Source: Deltaproteobacteria bacterium (GTDB taxonomy: Bacteria; Desulfobacterota; Desulfobulbia; Desulfobulbales; Desulfurivibrionaceae). Taken from it: DNA of 64,000 nt. The position numbers and the translations under genes were made by a program. Of the stretch, positions 30,657 through 38,959 are shown one piece after another. Position 1 is the stretch's first letter; every line of letters begins with the position of its first letter. The notes beneath the pieces are model-generated. The model was given only the letters and a program-made list of their open reading frames with translations. It did no database searches and was not told where the DNA came from. The stretch spans positions 1 through 64,000 of the forward strand of contig JAJZRJ010000003.1 in NCBI GenBank assembly GCA_021802775.1, in the 5' to 3' direction.

Positions 30657-31845
30657 TTACGGCAACTTGCCCTTTGATGAGGCGGAGAAGTTCTTCCGCG
30701 ACAAGGTCAATATCCCGACCCGGCGGTGGGATGACCTCCAGAAGGGGATGCACGCCCGCGGCTTCATGGTGGCCGGCGCCATGCGCGACGACATGCTTTG
30801 CGACTTCCATGCAGCCCTGCGGAAGGCGAGCGAGCAAGGCTCCACTCTGGAGGCGTTCCGTAAGGACTTCGACCAGATCGTGGGGCGCTATGGCTGGAGC
30901 TACAACGGCGGCCGGGGCTGGCGCACCAGGGTGATCTACGACACCAATCTGCGCACCTCATACATGGCTGGCCGGTATGCCCAGATGACCGACCCCGACG
31001 TGCTGGCCTACCGGCCATACTGGCGCTACCGCCATGGCGATAGCCAGCGGCCCCGGCCGCAGCACCTGGCTTGGCACGGGTTGGTGCTGCGGTACGACGA
31101 CGGTTTTTGGTCCAGCCATTATCCACCCAACGGCTGGGGTTGCAAGTGCTCGGTTGAGCCGCTTTCGAGCCGAGACGTGGAACGGCTGGGCAAGAGCGGG
31201 CCGGACACGGCGCCGCCGGTGGTGATCGACCCCAAGACCGGGGCGCCGGTGGGGATCGATAAGGGCTGGGACTACAACGTGGGCGAGGCCGCCTGGGGCC
31301 GGACCCAGGCGAAGCGGCTCATGGAGGATCGGGGGCCGTGGCGCGATCTTTATCCACGGGGGCCGGCGGGCCATGGCCGCCCGGAGAAGTTGTCTGTGGA
31401 TCAGCCCCGCGCCGCCCTTGGTAATCCGGTTGCCAGGGGAAACGCGGATGGGCTGCGGGCTTCGCTCAGGGCGGCGATCGGCGGCGATGAGGCTGTCTTT
31501 GCCGACCCGGCCGGCGGGCGGGTGATGGTCACGCAGGCGATCACCGACCATATCATCGAGAAGCCGGAAACCCGTTGGGACGGCCGCGACGCATACTTCC
31601 CGTTCATCCAGGAGCTGATCGAAGACCCGGCCGAGATATGGATCAACTTCGCGCAGAGCGAGGTGTCCGGGCGGGTGGCGATCCGGCGCAAGTACGTGAA
31701 GGTCGTCGACCTGGGCAAAAGCAAGACGCTTGGGCTTTACGCCGAAATCCAGGACGGGGTCTGGGTGAGCGGAGACATGTTCAGGGGGAGCGTGAGCGGG
31801 GCCAAGAACCTGCGCAAGGGGCGCATGATCTATGGGCGGGAATGA
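30637..31845 (+). CDS. MuF-like head morphogenesis protein with C-terminal PBECR-type nuclease domain
   Basis: 402 residues from ATG 30637 (or 30649). Residues about 25-190 are the Mu F/SPP1 gp7 domain (TRVIYDTNLRTSYMAGRYAQM, then SHYPPNGWGCKCSV). After a Gly/Pro linker, residues about 275-402 (MVTQAITDHIIEK, FIQELIEDPAEIWINF, EVSGRVAIRRKYVKVV, KGRMIYGRE) resemble the PBECR domains of phage RNase-like toxins fused to MuF. MuF proteins are carried in the head, so the domain could be injected with DNA. The toxin assignment is by pattern only. Confidence 0.82.
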   Translation: MGAAMVDYGNLPFDEAEKFFRDKVNIPTRRWDDLQKGMHARGFMVAGAMRDDMLCDFHAALRKASEQGSTLEAFRKDFDQIVGRYGWSYNGGRGWRTRVIYDTNLRTSYMAGRYAQMTDPDVLAYRPYWRYRHGDSQRPRPQHLAWHGLVLRYDDGFWSSHYPPNGWGCKCSVEPLSSRDVERLGKSGPDTAPPVVIDPKTGAPVGIDKGWDYNVGEAAWGRTQAKRLMEDRGPWRDLYPRGPAGHGRPEKLSVDQPRAALGNPVARGNADGLRASLRAAIGGDEAVFADPAGGRVMVTQAITDHIIEKPETRWDGRDAYFPFIQELIEDPAEIWINFAQSEVSGRVAIRRKYVKVVDLGKSKTLGLYAEIQDGVWVSGDMFRGSVSGAKNLRKGRMIYGRE

Positions 31846-31955
31846 GACTATGGCCTCCGCACTGGCCACGTCGCCCGGTCGTTGGGTTTGTTGTCGGGGT
31901 GCGGCCCAACCAACGCCTGCACAGACAACATAGCGTAATCGGTGGGAATTGTCAA

Positions 31956-32498
31956 ATGGCAGGGGCCTCCATCAATATAGTCAGCAAGATCGATGACCGC
32001 GAGGTCGCCAGGGCTCTTGACCGTCTACACGCCAAAGCCGGCAGGATGGCTCCGGCGTTCAAGAACATCGGCGAGGCCCTGCTGCGCTCTACCCAGGACC
32101 GCTTCAGCAGCCAGGTCGATCCGGACGGCCGGCCGTGGCAACGGCTCAAGGCATCGACCATGGCGGCCAAGGCGGCGCGCGGGCACAGTAACAAAATTCT
32201 GCGGGCGCGCGGCTACCTGGCGGACACCATCCGCTACCAGGCCAATGAGGGCGGAGTGCGGATCGGCACCAACCGGGTGTACGGGGCCATCCACCAGTTC
32301 GGCGGCAAGACCGGCGCGCATGTGATCAAGCCGGTGCGGAAGAAGGCGCTGGCCTGGCCAGGCGGCCGGCACCCGGCCCGGAGCGTCAACCACCCCGGCT
32401 CGGATATCCCGGCGCGGCCGTTTCTTGGCCTCTCGCGGCAGGACCGTGAGCGGATATTGGAGGTGGTTGCCGACCACCTGGAAATGAAAACGCGATAA
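31956..32498 (+). CDS. phage virion morphogenesis protein (Mu gpG-like)
   Basis: 180 residues from ATG 31956. Family features: INIVSKIDDREVARALDRL, IGEALLRSTQDRFSSQVDPDG, WQRLKASTMAAKAARG and YGAIHQFGGKTG with PARPFLGLS. The gpG/phage-tail-completion family acts in head-tail joining or tail completion. The 110 bp upstream are non-coding. Confidence 0.9.
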   Translation: MAGASINIVSKIDDREVARALDRLHAKAGRMAPAFKNIGEALLRSTQDRFSSQVDPDGRPWQRLKASTMAAKAARGHSNKILRARGYLADTIRYQANEGGVRIGTNRVYGAIHQFGGKTGAHVIKPVRKKALAWPGGRHPARSVNHPGSDIPARPFLGLSRQDRERILEVVADHLEMKTR

Positions 32499-32557
32499 AC
32501 GGCCCAGGAGCGTTTTCGGGGCAAGAGGCGACCGAGGTATAGGCGAGGGCTAAAGCG

Positions 32558-33637
32558 TTGAACCTGAGCAAAATTAAACGGTGTCTAAACGGGGTTGCGG
32601 TTGCCGGACCCGAAGGAGGGATGGTGGGCAGGGGACACTTGACGACAGCACGGAACAATGAGAGCACCACCGACCACCGCGCGGCCTTGAATTTTGAACT
32701 GCCGGCAGCCCCGGCGGCGGTGCCGGACTGGATTGAACTGTTGCCGGCCGGGCCGGAGGTAAGGGGGCGAGATGGGCGGAGCTGGCGGCTGGACGATCCG
32801 CAGGCAGTGGTGGTGGCGTTTGTGGCCGCTGGCGTTGACCTGCCACTGGACATCGAGCACGCCACCGAACTGAAGGCGCCGAAGGGCGAGCCGGCCCCGG
32901 CCGTGGGATGGATCACCGCCCTGGAGGTACGGAACGGCAGCGTGTGGGGGCGGGTGGACTGGAACAGCGAGGGCGGCTGGTCGGTGGCCTATCGTCAGTA
33001 CCGTTACATCTCCCCGGTATTTACCTACGACAAGGTGACCATGCAGATCCTGCGGCTGACCTCAGTCGCATTGACCAACCAGCCGAACCTGGCACTACAG
33101 GCCCTCAACCGCGAGGAGCAAAAACAAAACGAGGAGGAACCAGCGATGAAGAAGATTTACGCGGCTCTCGGCCTGGCCGAGACAGCCACCGAGGCGGATG
33201 CACTGAACGCCATCGAGAAGATGCGGGGCGATCTGTCCACCGCCACCAACCGGGCGGAGAGCCCGAGCCTGGACAAGTTCGTGCCGCGCGCGGACCACGA
33301 CGCCGCCTTGGCCCGAGCCACCAACGCCGAGAAGAAGCTCGGCGAGATGCAGGCGGCCCAGCTTGAAAAGGAGATCGAGACCGAGGTGGGCGATGCGCTC
33401 AAGGCGGGCAAGATCACCCCGGCCACGGCCGACTACCACAAGGCGCAGTGCCGGCAGGAAGGCGGCCTTGACCGCTTCCGCGATTTCGTGAAGGCGGCGC
33501 CGGTAGTGGGCGGCGCATCCGGCCTTGACGGCAAGAGCCCGGACGAGGGCGGCAAGGCGATGAACGCCGAGGAGGCCAAGGTTGCCGCGATGTTCGGCAA
33601 CACGGCCGACGACCTCAAGAAGTACGGCAACCTGTAA
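32558..33637 (+). CDS. prohead protease and scaffold (Mu gpI-like)
   Basis: 359 residues from TTG 32558; starts at 32621 or 32624 are possible, since the family begins near NFELPAAPAAVPDWIELLP. Conserved protease parts include VAAGVDLPLDIEHATE, PAVGWITALEVRNGSVWGRV and YRYISPVFTYD, followed by LTSVALTNQPNL. The C-terminal third from residue 197 is a scaffold region with its own start at 33146. The protease matures the prohead and degrades the scaffold. Confidence 0.88.
   Translation: MNLSKIKRCLNGVAVAGPEGGMVGRGHLTTARNNESTTDHRAALNFELPAAPAAVPDWIELLPAGPEVRGRDGRSWRLDDPQAVVVAFVAAGVDLPLDIEHATELKAPKGEPAPAVGWITALEVRNGSVWGRVDWNSEGGWSVAYRQYRYISPVFTYDKVTMQILRLTSVALTNQPNLALQALNREEQKQNEEEPAMKKIYAALGLAETATEADALNAIEKMRGDLSTATNRAESPSLDKFVPRADHDAALARATNAEKKLGEMQAAQLEKEIETEVGDALKAGKITPATADYHKAQCRQEGGLDRFRDFVKAAPVVGGASGLDGKSPDEGGKAMNAEEAKVAAMFGNTADDLKKYGNL
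33146..33637 (+). CDS. internal scaffold product (Mu Z-like), nested in the protease gene
   Basis: ATG 33146 in frame with the protease gene has GAGGAGG at about 33131-33137, a far better ribosome site than the long form has. The 163-residue product (MKKIYAALGLAETATEADAL...) is helical and charged (TNAEKKLGEMQAAQLEKEIETE) like a scaffold. Mu makes its Z scaffold from an internal start of gene I in the same manner. Confidence 0.7.
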   Translation: MKKIYAALGLAETATEADALNAIEKMRGDLSTATNRAESPSLDKFVPRADHDAALARATNAEKKLGEMQAAQLEKEIETEVGDALKAGKITPATADYHKAQCRQEGGLDRFRDFVKAAPVVGGASGLDGKSPDEGGKAMNAEEAKVAAMFGNTADDLKKYGNL

Positions 33638-33667
33638 CCTACAGCCAATCCTAAGGAGGAGAGCACC

Positions 33668-34069
33668 ATGGCACTCACTGCTGATCGCAACACCACCATG
33701 AAGGACGGCGAGCTGATCCCCGTCCCGGTGGCCGCCAACGTCAAGATTTACGCGGGCGCGCTGGTGGCGGCCAACGCCACCGGCTACGCCACCCCCGGCG
33801 CCACAACCACCACCCTCACCTACCTCGGCCGCGCCGAGGAGATGATCGACAACACCGGCGGCGCCGACGGCGCCAAGAGTGTGCTGGTCCGCCGCAAGAG
33901 GGCGTTCAAGTTCAAGAACAGCGGCACCGACGCGGTGACCCAGGCCGAGCTGGGCAAGGTCTGCTACATCGTGGACGACGAAACCGTGGCCAAGACCAAC
34001 GGCACCAGTACCCGTTCGGCCGCCGGCACGGTGGTGGGCGTGGAATCGGACGGCGTCTGGGTTGAGTAA
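33668..34069 (+). CDS. capsid decoration-like protein (DUF2190-like)
   Basis: 133 residues, AAGGAGG before the ATG. It reads as an all-beta protein: NTTMKDGELIPVPVAANVKIYAG, GYATPGATTTTLTYLGRAEEM, and RRKRAFKFKNS. The size and place between protease and major head protein fit a small decoration or head-stabilising protein. No firm family match. Confidence 0.65.
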   Translation: MALTADRNTTMKDGELIPVPVAANVKIYAGALVAANATGYATPGATTTTLTYLGRAEEMIDNTGGADGAKSVLVRRKRAFKFKNSGTDAVTQAELGKVCYIVDDETVAKTNGTSTRSAAGTVVGVESDGVWVE

Positions 34070-34106
34070 CCGGGGCCGACAACAATAATCCAAGGAGGAA
34101 CATGCA

Positions 34107-35024
34107 ATGATCGTGAATGCGAGCACCCTGTCTCAGGTCTTCATCAACCTGAAGACCATCTTCAACAAGGCATTCGAGGCCGCCCCCAGCTTCTGGGACA
34201 AGGTGGCCATGCTGGTGCCGTCCGGCAGCGCCACCAACGACTACAAGTGGCTGGCCAACTTCCCGCGCATGAAGAAGTGGATCGGCGACAAACAGGTCAA
34301 GGCCCTGGCCGCCTTCGGCTATTCGGTCACCAACGACGACTGGGAGGCTACCGTCGAGGTCGACCGCAACCACATCGAAGACGATCAGCTCGGCATCTAC
34401 GCACCGCAGGCGCAGATGGCGGGCTTCTCGGCCAAGCAGTTGCCGGATGAGATCGTGGCCGATCTGGTCAACGGCGTCTTCACCACCAAGTGCTATGACG
34501 GCCAGTACATGTGCGACACCGACCACCCGGTGACCGACAAGAACGGCGCGGTGCAGTCGGTATCGAACAAGGGCACCGTGGCGCTTTCCGCCGCCACCCA
34601 GGCTGCGGCTATCGCCTCGCTGGGCGCTGCCCGCACCGCCATGAAGAAGTTCACCGACGATGAGGGGCGGCCGCTCAATATCACTCCCAACGTGCTCCTG
34701 GTCGGCCCGGCCCTGGAGGACATTGCCAACGTGCTGGCCACCAACGACAAGCTCGATGACGGCAAGCCGAACCCGTACAAGGGCACCATCACCGTGGTGT
34801 GCGACGCCCGTCTGACCAGCGACACCGCCTGGTTCCTGCTCGACACCACCAAGCCGGTCAAGCCCTTCATCTATCAGGAGCGCAAGAAGCCGATTTTCGT
34901 GCAGCAGGTCGATCCGCAGGCGGACGACGTGTTCATGCGCAAGAAGTTCAAGTTCGGCGCCGAGGCGCGGGCGGCTGGTGGCTACGGCTTCTGGCAGCTC
35001 ATCTACGGCAGCACCGGCGCATAA
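34107..35024 (+). CDS. major head subunit (Mu gpT-like)
   Basis: 305 residues. The gpT family is recognised by STLSQVFINLKTIFNKAFEA, YKWLANFPRMKKWIGDKQVKAL, ATVEVDRNHIEDDQLGIYAPQ, MCDTDHPVTDKNG and the C-terminal YQERKKPIFVQQVDPQADDVFM. It builds the icosahedral capsid. The strong AAGGAGG site suits a highly expressed protein. Confidence 0.96.
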   Translation: MIVNASTLSQVFINLKTIFNKAFEAAPSFWDKVAMLVPSGSATNDYKWLANFPRMKKWIGDKQVKALAAFGYSVTNDDWEATVEVDRNHIEDDQLGIYAPQAQMAGFSAKQLPDEIVADLVNGVFTTKCYDGQYMCDTDHPVTDKNGAVQSVSNKGTVALSAATQAAAIASLGAARTAMKKFTDDEGRPLNITPNVLLVGPALEDIANVLATNDKLDDGKPNPYKGTITVVCDARLTSDTAWFLLDTTKPVKPFIYQERKKPIFVQQVDPQADDVFMRKKFKFGAEARAAGGYGFWQLIYGSTGA

Positions 35025-35090
35025 TCGCGCAACCGAGCGGCTACCGGCCCCTGACGGCCGGTAGCCGACAACCCACAAGGGAGCGACCAA

Positions 35091-35402
35091 ATGATCCGCA
35101 TTACCGCAAAGACCGCCGGTTTCCGGCGCTGTGGCCTCGCCCACCCGGCGGCGCCGACCGAATACCAGGACGACCATTTCACCAAGGACCAGCTTGTGGA
35201 GATGGAGGCGGAGCCCGAGTTGCTGGTTGAGCGCGTGGCCGCCGCAGCCGGCGGCAGCCAGGCCAAGCCCAACGCCGCCGAGACGATCAAGCTGGCGCAG
35301 GCCGCCTCATCTGTCGAGGAGCTTGACAAACTGGCCGAGGGCGAGGAGCGCAAAACCGTGCTCGATGCCATCGCGGCCCGCCGCAAGGAGCTGGAGGCGT
35401 AA
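35091..35402 (+). CDS. Mu gp35-like protein (HI1506 family)
   Basis: 103 residues, starting MIRITAKTAGFRRCGLAHPA and EYQDDHFTKDQLVEMEAEPEL, which matches the N-terminal domain of the FluMu HI1506 family. The C-terminal half is helical (VEELDKLAEGEERKTVLDAIAAR). It lies between the head protein and the gp36 gene, as expected. Role unknown. Confidence 0.8.
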   Translation: MIRITAKTAGFRRCGLAHPAAPTEYQDDHFTKDQLVEMEAEPELLVERVAAAAGGSQAKPNAAETIKLAQAASSVEELDKLAEGEERKTVLDAIAARRKELEA

Positions 35403-35405
35403 GCC

Positions 35406-35840
35406 ATGTATTGTTCCTTGGGCGACATCCAGGCCACGGTGCCGGCCAACGACCTGGTCCAGTTGACCGATGACACCGTGCCGCCGGTAGCGGTCAACCA
35501 GGTGAACGTGGACCGGGCCATCACCGACGCCGGGGAGTTGATCGACGGCTATCTGCGGGGGAGGTACACCCTCCCCCTTTCTCCGGTGCCGGGGCTCATC
35601 AACACCCTGGCCGCCGACGTGGCGGTCTACCGGCTCTATGCCCGGCGGATCAAGTTGACGCCGCCGGAGGGAGTCACCGAGCGGTACAAGAACGCGCTGA
35701 AGATACTGGAGCAGGTCCAGGCCGGCAAGATCACCCTCGGCGCCGAGAGCACCGGGGGCGATGTGACGCCGGTGGCGGGCGGGCCGCAGTTTGTGGCGGC
35801 GGATCGTGTCTTCACTCGCGACACCTTGGGTGACTTCTGA
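35406..35840 (+). CDS. Mu gp36-like protein (DUF1320)
   Basis: 144 residues with YCSLGDIQATVPANDLVQLTD, INRAITDAGELIDGYLRGRY-like (here VDRAITDAGELIDGYLRGRY) and VAVYRLYARRIKLTPP, all typical of DUF1320 head-tail connector proteins. The stop codon overlaps the next ATG. Confidence 0.92.
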   Translation: MYCSLGDIQATVPANDLVQLTDDTVPPVAVNQVNVDRAITDAGELIDGYLRGRYTLPLSPVPGLINTLAADVAVYRLYARRIKLTPPEGVTERYKNALKILEQVQAGKITLGAESTGGDVTPVAGGPQFVAADRVFTRDTLGDF

Positions 35841-36355
35841 TGCTGGCGCAGATCGAGGAGGCCATTATTAATCGCATCAAGACGCAGCTCGGGGCCAGCG
35901 CCGGCACGCTGGCGGTGCAGCGAGGGGCGGAAGGCATCCCGCAGCCGGCGGTGTATGTCTCCACCGAGGCGGGGAAATTCCAGGCGGTTACCCAGCAGAG
36001 CTTCCGGCAGGAGTTGACCATCTTTGTCGATGTAATCTTCTCGGAGCTTTCCAGCGAGGGCGAGCGGCGCAAGGGCGTGTACCTGATTCTGCAAGGCATT
36101 ATCCAGACCCTGCTGCTCCAAAAGCTCGGGCTCGCGATCAAGCCGATCGTGCCCACGGGCTGGCGGAATACCACCACCGAGGATTTTCGGGACAAGGGCC
36201 TCATCATCTACTCGCTGGAGCTGGCCACCTCGTATGTGGTGGAGAAGCTCGACGACGAGGCGACGGTGGATCTCCTGACCGTTGGCCTCAACTATTACCT
36301 CAAGCCTGGCGACGACACCGTCGATGCCAGCGACACCATAACATTAGCGCCATAG
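35840..36355 (+). CDS. Mu gp37-like tail completion protein
   Basis: 171 residues; IEEAIINRIKTQLGASAGTL at the start and the central EGERRKGVYLILQGIIQTLL match the gp37 family. The C-terminal half is beta-rich. Such proteins join the head and tail. ATG overlaps the upstream stop by one base. Confidence 0.88.
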   Translation: MLAQIEEAIINRIKTQLGASAGTLAVQRGAEGIPQPAVYVSTEAGKFQAVTQQSFRQELTIFVDVIFSELSSEGERRKGVYLILQGIIQTLLLQKLGLAIKPIVPTGWRNTTTEDFRDKGLIIYSLELATSYVVEKLDDEATVDLLTVGLNYYLKPGDDTVDASDTITLAP

Positions 36356-36365
36356 GAGGCAGGCC

Positions 36366-36536
36366 ATGAAAGTGAAAGCCGCATCGGGCCTAAAGTGCCC
36401 GATGGAAGACAACCCCAGGAAATACATCACCGACGACCCCAAGGGCATCGTCGTGCCGGACACGAGCTACTACCAGCGCCTGGTTGACGACGGCTCGCTT
36501 AAGCTGGTGCCGGTAAAAACCAAGGGAGGTGAATGA
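36366..36536 (+). CDS. DUF2635-type small phage protein (Mu gp38-like)
   Basis: 56 residues: MKVKAASGLKCPMEDNPRKY, ITDDPKGIVVPDTSYYQRLVDDG. The family is recognised by the VKPA-like start and the VPDTSYYQRLVDDG motif. Located just before the tail sheath, its usual place, with a 4-bp overlap. Function unknown. Confidence 0.85.
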   Translation: MKVKAASGLKCPMEDNPRKYITDDPKGIVVPDTSYYQRLVDDGSLKLVPVKTKGGE

Positions 36537-37960
36537 GGATGGCATCCAAAAACATCAGCTTTGATACGATTCCGGCCAGTATCCGCAAGCCGGGCAAGTA
36601 TTTCGAGTTCAACACCCGGTTCGCGGTGCGGACCCTGCCGGCCAACCTCCAGCGCATGTTGGTCATCGGCCAGCGCCTGGCTGCCGGCACCGTGGCCGCC
36701 CTGGTGCCCACCCAGGTATTCTCCGACGCCCAGGCGGCGGACTACTTCGGCAACGGCTCACTGGCCCACCTGATGTGCCGCGCGGCGATCACCGCCAACC
36801 GGTACCTGGACCTGACCGTGATCGCCATGGACGACGCCGGCACCGCCATCGCGGCCAGCGGCACCATCACCATCACCGGGCCGGCCACCACCAGCGGCAC
36901 CCTGAGTATCTCCATCGGCTCCCGCCGGGTGGATCTGGGCGTTGCCTCCGGCGATACCGCCACCGCGATCGCCACGGCACTGGCGGCTGAGTTGGCCAAG
37001 TACCCTGACCTGCCGGTGACCGCCAGCTCCGCGCTGGGCGTGGTGACCCTCACCGCCAAGAACAAGGGCACGGTGGCCAACCAGATCGACCTGGCCGCCG
37101 AGTGTACCGCCAAGGGAGTTGCCGCCGCAGTGGCGGCCATGAGTGGTGGCAGCGTAGACCCGACGCTCTCCGAGGCTTTGGCCAAGGTTTTTGCCGAGCA
37201 GTACCATGTGGTGGCGACACCGTACAACGACCAGGCCAACCTGGTCACCCTGCGCGACCATCTGGACGCAGTCTCGGGCTCCATGGAGCAGCGCGGCGCG
37301 GTCGGGGTCTATGGTTTCGACGGGGCGCTGGCCTCGGCCACGACCCTGGCCGGCCAGGTCAACCATGGCCGGGTGGCGGGCGTATATCTGCGCGGCACCA
37401 AGAGCCCGGCCTACGAGATCGCCTGCGCTTTCGGCGGCGTGATGGCCTACGAGGAAGACCCGGCCCGGCCGCTCAACACCCTGGAGCTTAAAGGCATCTC
37501 GGCCCCGGCCATCGACCAGCGGCTCTCCCGCACCGAGCAGGAGAACTGCCTCAACAACGGCGTGGCCCCGCTTGAGGTCGGCCCCGGAGAGCGGGTGCAG
37601 ATCGTGCGGGCCATTACCACCTACATCCAGGATGCCCAGGGTGTGGATGACATCAGCCTGCTCGACATCACCACCATCCGCACCCTCGACTACGCGCGCA
37701 AGGCGTGGGTGGACCGGATCTCGTTGCGTTTCCCCAGGTCGAAGAAGACCGGCCGGGTGAAAAGCGCCATCCGCACCGAGCTGCTCGACGTGGCCTACAA
37801 GCTCGAGGAGCTGGAGATCCTGGAGAACATCGACGAGCACAAGGGCAAGCTCATCGTCGAGGACGACTTGCAGGATCCCAACCGGGTGAATGCCGCCATC
37901 CCGGCGGACGTGGTCAACGGGCTGCACGTGTTCGCCGCCCGTATCGATCTGCTGCTGTAA
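36533..37960 (+). CDS. tail sheath protein (Mu gpL-like)
   Basis: 475 residues; the contractile outer tube of the tail. Starts MRMASKNISFDTIPASIRKP with the gpL signature KPGKYFEFNTRFA. A variable domain (TITGPATTSGTLSISIGSRR) is followed by the conserved sheath C-terminus: FGGVMAYEEDPARPLNTLELKG, EQENCLNNGVAPL, DISLLDITTIRTLDYARKAW and VNGLHVFAARIDLLL. AGGGAGG precedes the ATG. It implies a myovirus particle. Confidence 0.94.
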   Translation: MRMASKNISFDTIPASIRKPGKYFEFNTRFAVRTLPANLQRMLVIGQRLAAGTVAALVPTQVFSDAQAADYFGNGSLAHLMCRAAITANRYLDLTVIAMDDAGTAIAASGTITITGPATTSGTLSISIGSRRVDLGVASGDTATAIATALAAELAKYPDLPVTASSALGVVTLTAKNKGTVANQIDLAAECTAKGVAAAVAAMSGGSVDPTLSEALAKVFAEQYHVVATPYNDQANLVTLRDHLDAVSGSMEQRGAVGVYGFDGALASATTLAGQVNHGRVAGVYLRGTKSPAYEIACAFGGVMAYEEDPARPLNTLELKGISAPAIDQRLSRTEQENCLNNGVAPLEVGPGERVQIVRAITTYIQDAQGVDDISLLDITTIRTLDYARKAWVDRISLRFPRSKKTGRVKSAIRTELLDVAYKLEELEILENIDEHKGKLIVEDDLQDPNRVNAAIPADVVNGLHVFAARIDLLL

Positions 37961-37990
37961 TACCGCGCCACAAGGCAAAGGAGAAACCCC

Positions 37991-38347
37991 ATGGAATATG
38001 TCTCCCGCTGCACTCTGACCGCCAACGGCCAGAGTATCGAGGATTTCAAGACTGTAACGGAAAACGAGATCGAGAAGCACAAGCCGGTGCGGCTTATGAA
38101 CAAGACCGGCGCCTGCAAGGTCACCCCCAGGTATGGCACCAAGGTGGACTACGTGGTGCCGGAGGATGCGCCCGAGTTTGATTGGGAGTCCATGAGCAAT
38201 GGCACCCTGACGATCGAGTATGAGAATGGCCGCCGGACTACTTACACCGGCGTCTATGTCGCCAAGGTCGGCGAACAGAAGGTGGACGGCGAAAACGAAA
38301 CGGTGCGGTCGATCGAGCTGATCTGTGTCGGCCGGGTCAAGGAATAA
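37991..38347 (+). CDS. tail tube protein (Mu gpM-like)
   Basis: 118 residues; MEYVSRCTLTANGQSIEDFK, then VPEDAPEFDWESMSNGTLTIEYENG, a pattern of the Mu gpM family. Polymerises into the inner tail tube under the sheath. Confidence 0.92.
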   Translation: MEYVSRCTLTANGQSIEDFKTVTENEIEKHKPVRLMNKTGACKVTPRYGTKVDYVVPEDAPEFDWESMSNGTLTIEYENGRRTTYTGVYVAKVGEQKVDGENETVRSIELICVGRVKE

Positions 38348-38377
38348 CCAGGCATTTTGCCTTTTGGGAGGACGCGC

Positions 38378-38860
38378 ATGTTCGAAGAGAAAGGAACCCT
38401 GCCCATCGGGGTGGAACACGATGGGAAGTTGTGCCGGGAGTTTGTGTTACGCCCGCAAAAAATACGGGACTCGGTGGAAGCCAGGGCCTCGGCGGATGCC
38501 GCGAGACTCGCCGATCATGATGAGTACATGGGCCTTTACCTGCTCGGCCGGCGGCTGAGCATCGTCGGTCTCCCGCGGGAAGCGATGACCCTCGATCTCA
38601 TGCTGGATATGTGGGATGAGGACGTGAACGCGATCATGGCCGCCGATGCGAGGCTGACGAACGTCCTCGCCAGGTTTCGCGGAACCCATGCGGGTGCATC
38701 GGCAACTGGTGCTGGCGCTCATGAAGATGGGGTTCGGGTATCAGGAGGCACTGGCGATGGAGGAGCAGGAGGCGATGGCGTGGTTGGAGACCTGGGCGGA
38801 ACTCAGGGATCCTCGGGCCGGCGGGGGAAAGACGTACAAGGTCCGTCGGCATCGCCGTAA
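38378..38860 (+). CDS. tail assembly chaperone, short product (Mu gp41-like)
   Basis: 160 residues in frame from ATG 38378 (GGGAGG upstream). The first 100 residues (GTLPIGVEHDGKLCREFVLRPQ, then LSIVGLPREAMTLDLMLDMW) look like tail chaperones. After about residue 103 the frame turns into Gly/Ala-rich low-complexity sequence because the biologically sensible protein continues in another frame (38688-38873). So this is likely the unshifted form of a two-product frameshift pair. Confidence 0.75.
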   Translation: MFEEKGTLPIGVEHDGKLCREFVLRPQKIRDSVEARASADAARLADHDEYMGLYLLGRRLSIVGLPREAMTLDLMLDMWDEDVNAIMAADARLTNVLARFRGTHAGASATGAGAHEDGVRVSGGTGDGGAGGDGVVGDLGGTQGSSGRRGKDVQGPSASP

Positions 38861-38873
38861 AGCAGGACGTTGA
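38688..38873 (+). CDS. tail assembly chaperone extension reached by frameshift (Mu gp42-like)
   Basis: This frame lies +1 (equal to -2) from the upstream gene and is open from 38658. It encodes about 61 residues (MRVHRQLVLALMKMGFGYQE, ALAMEEQEAMAWLETWAELR) with convincing protein composition. The ATG at 38688 has no good ribosome site, so it is probably read by translational frameshift near 38670-38690, for example TTT C. Tail chaperone frameshifting is conserved in many phages, and I recall the Mu shift being in the -2 sense. Confidence 0.6.
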   Translation: MRVHRQLVLALMKMGFGYQEALAMEEQEAMAWLETWAELRDPRAGGGKTYKVRRHRRKAGR

Positions 38874-38959
38874 CGAATCGGCCGATGAGCCGTTCGGCGC
38901 CGTAGAGAAAGAGCAGGAACAGCACACCGCCAAGCAGGAAGAAAGAGAGATCGACCAAC

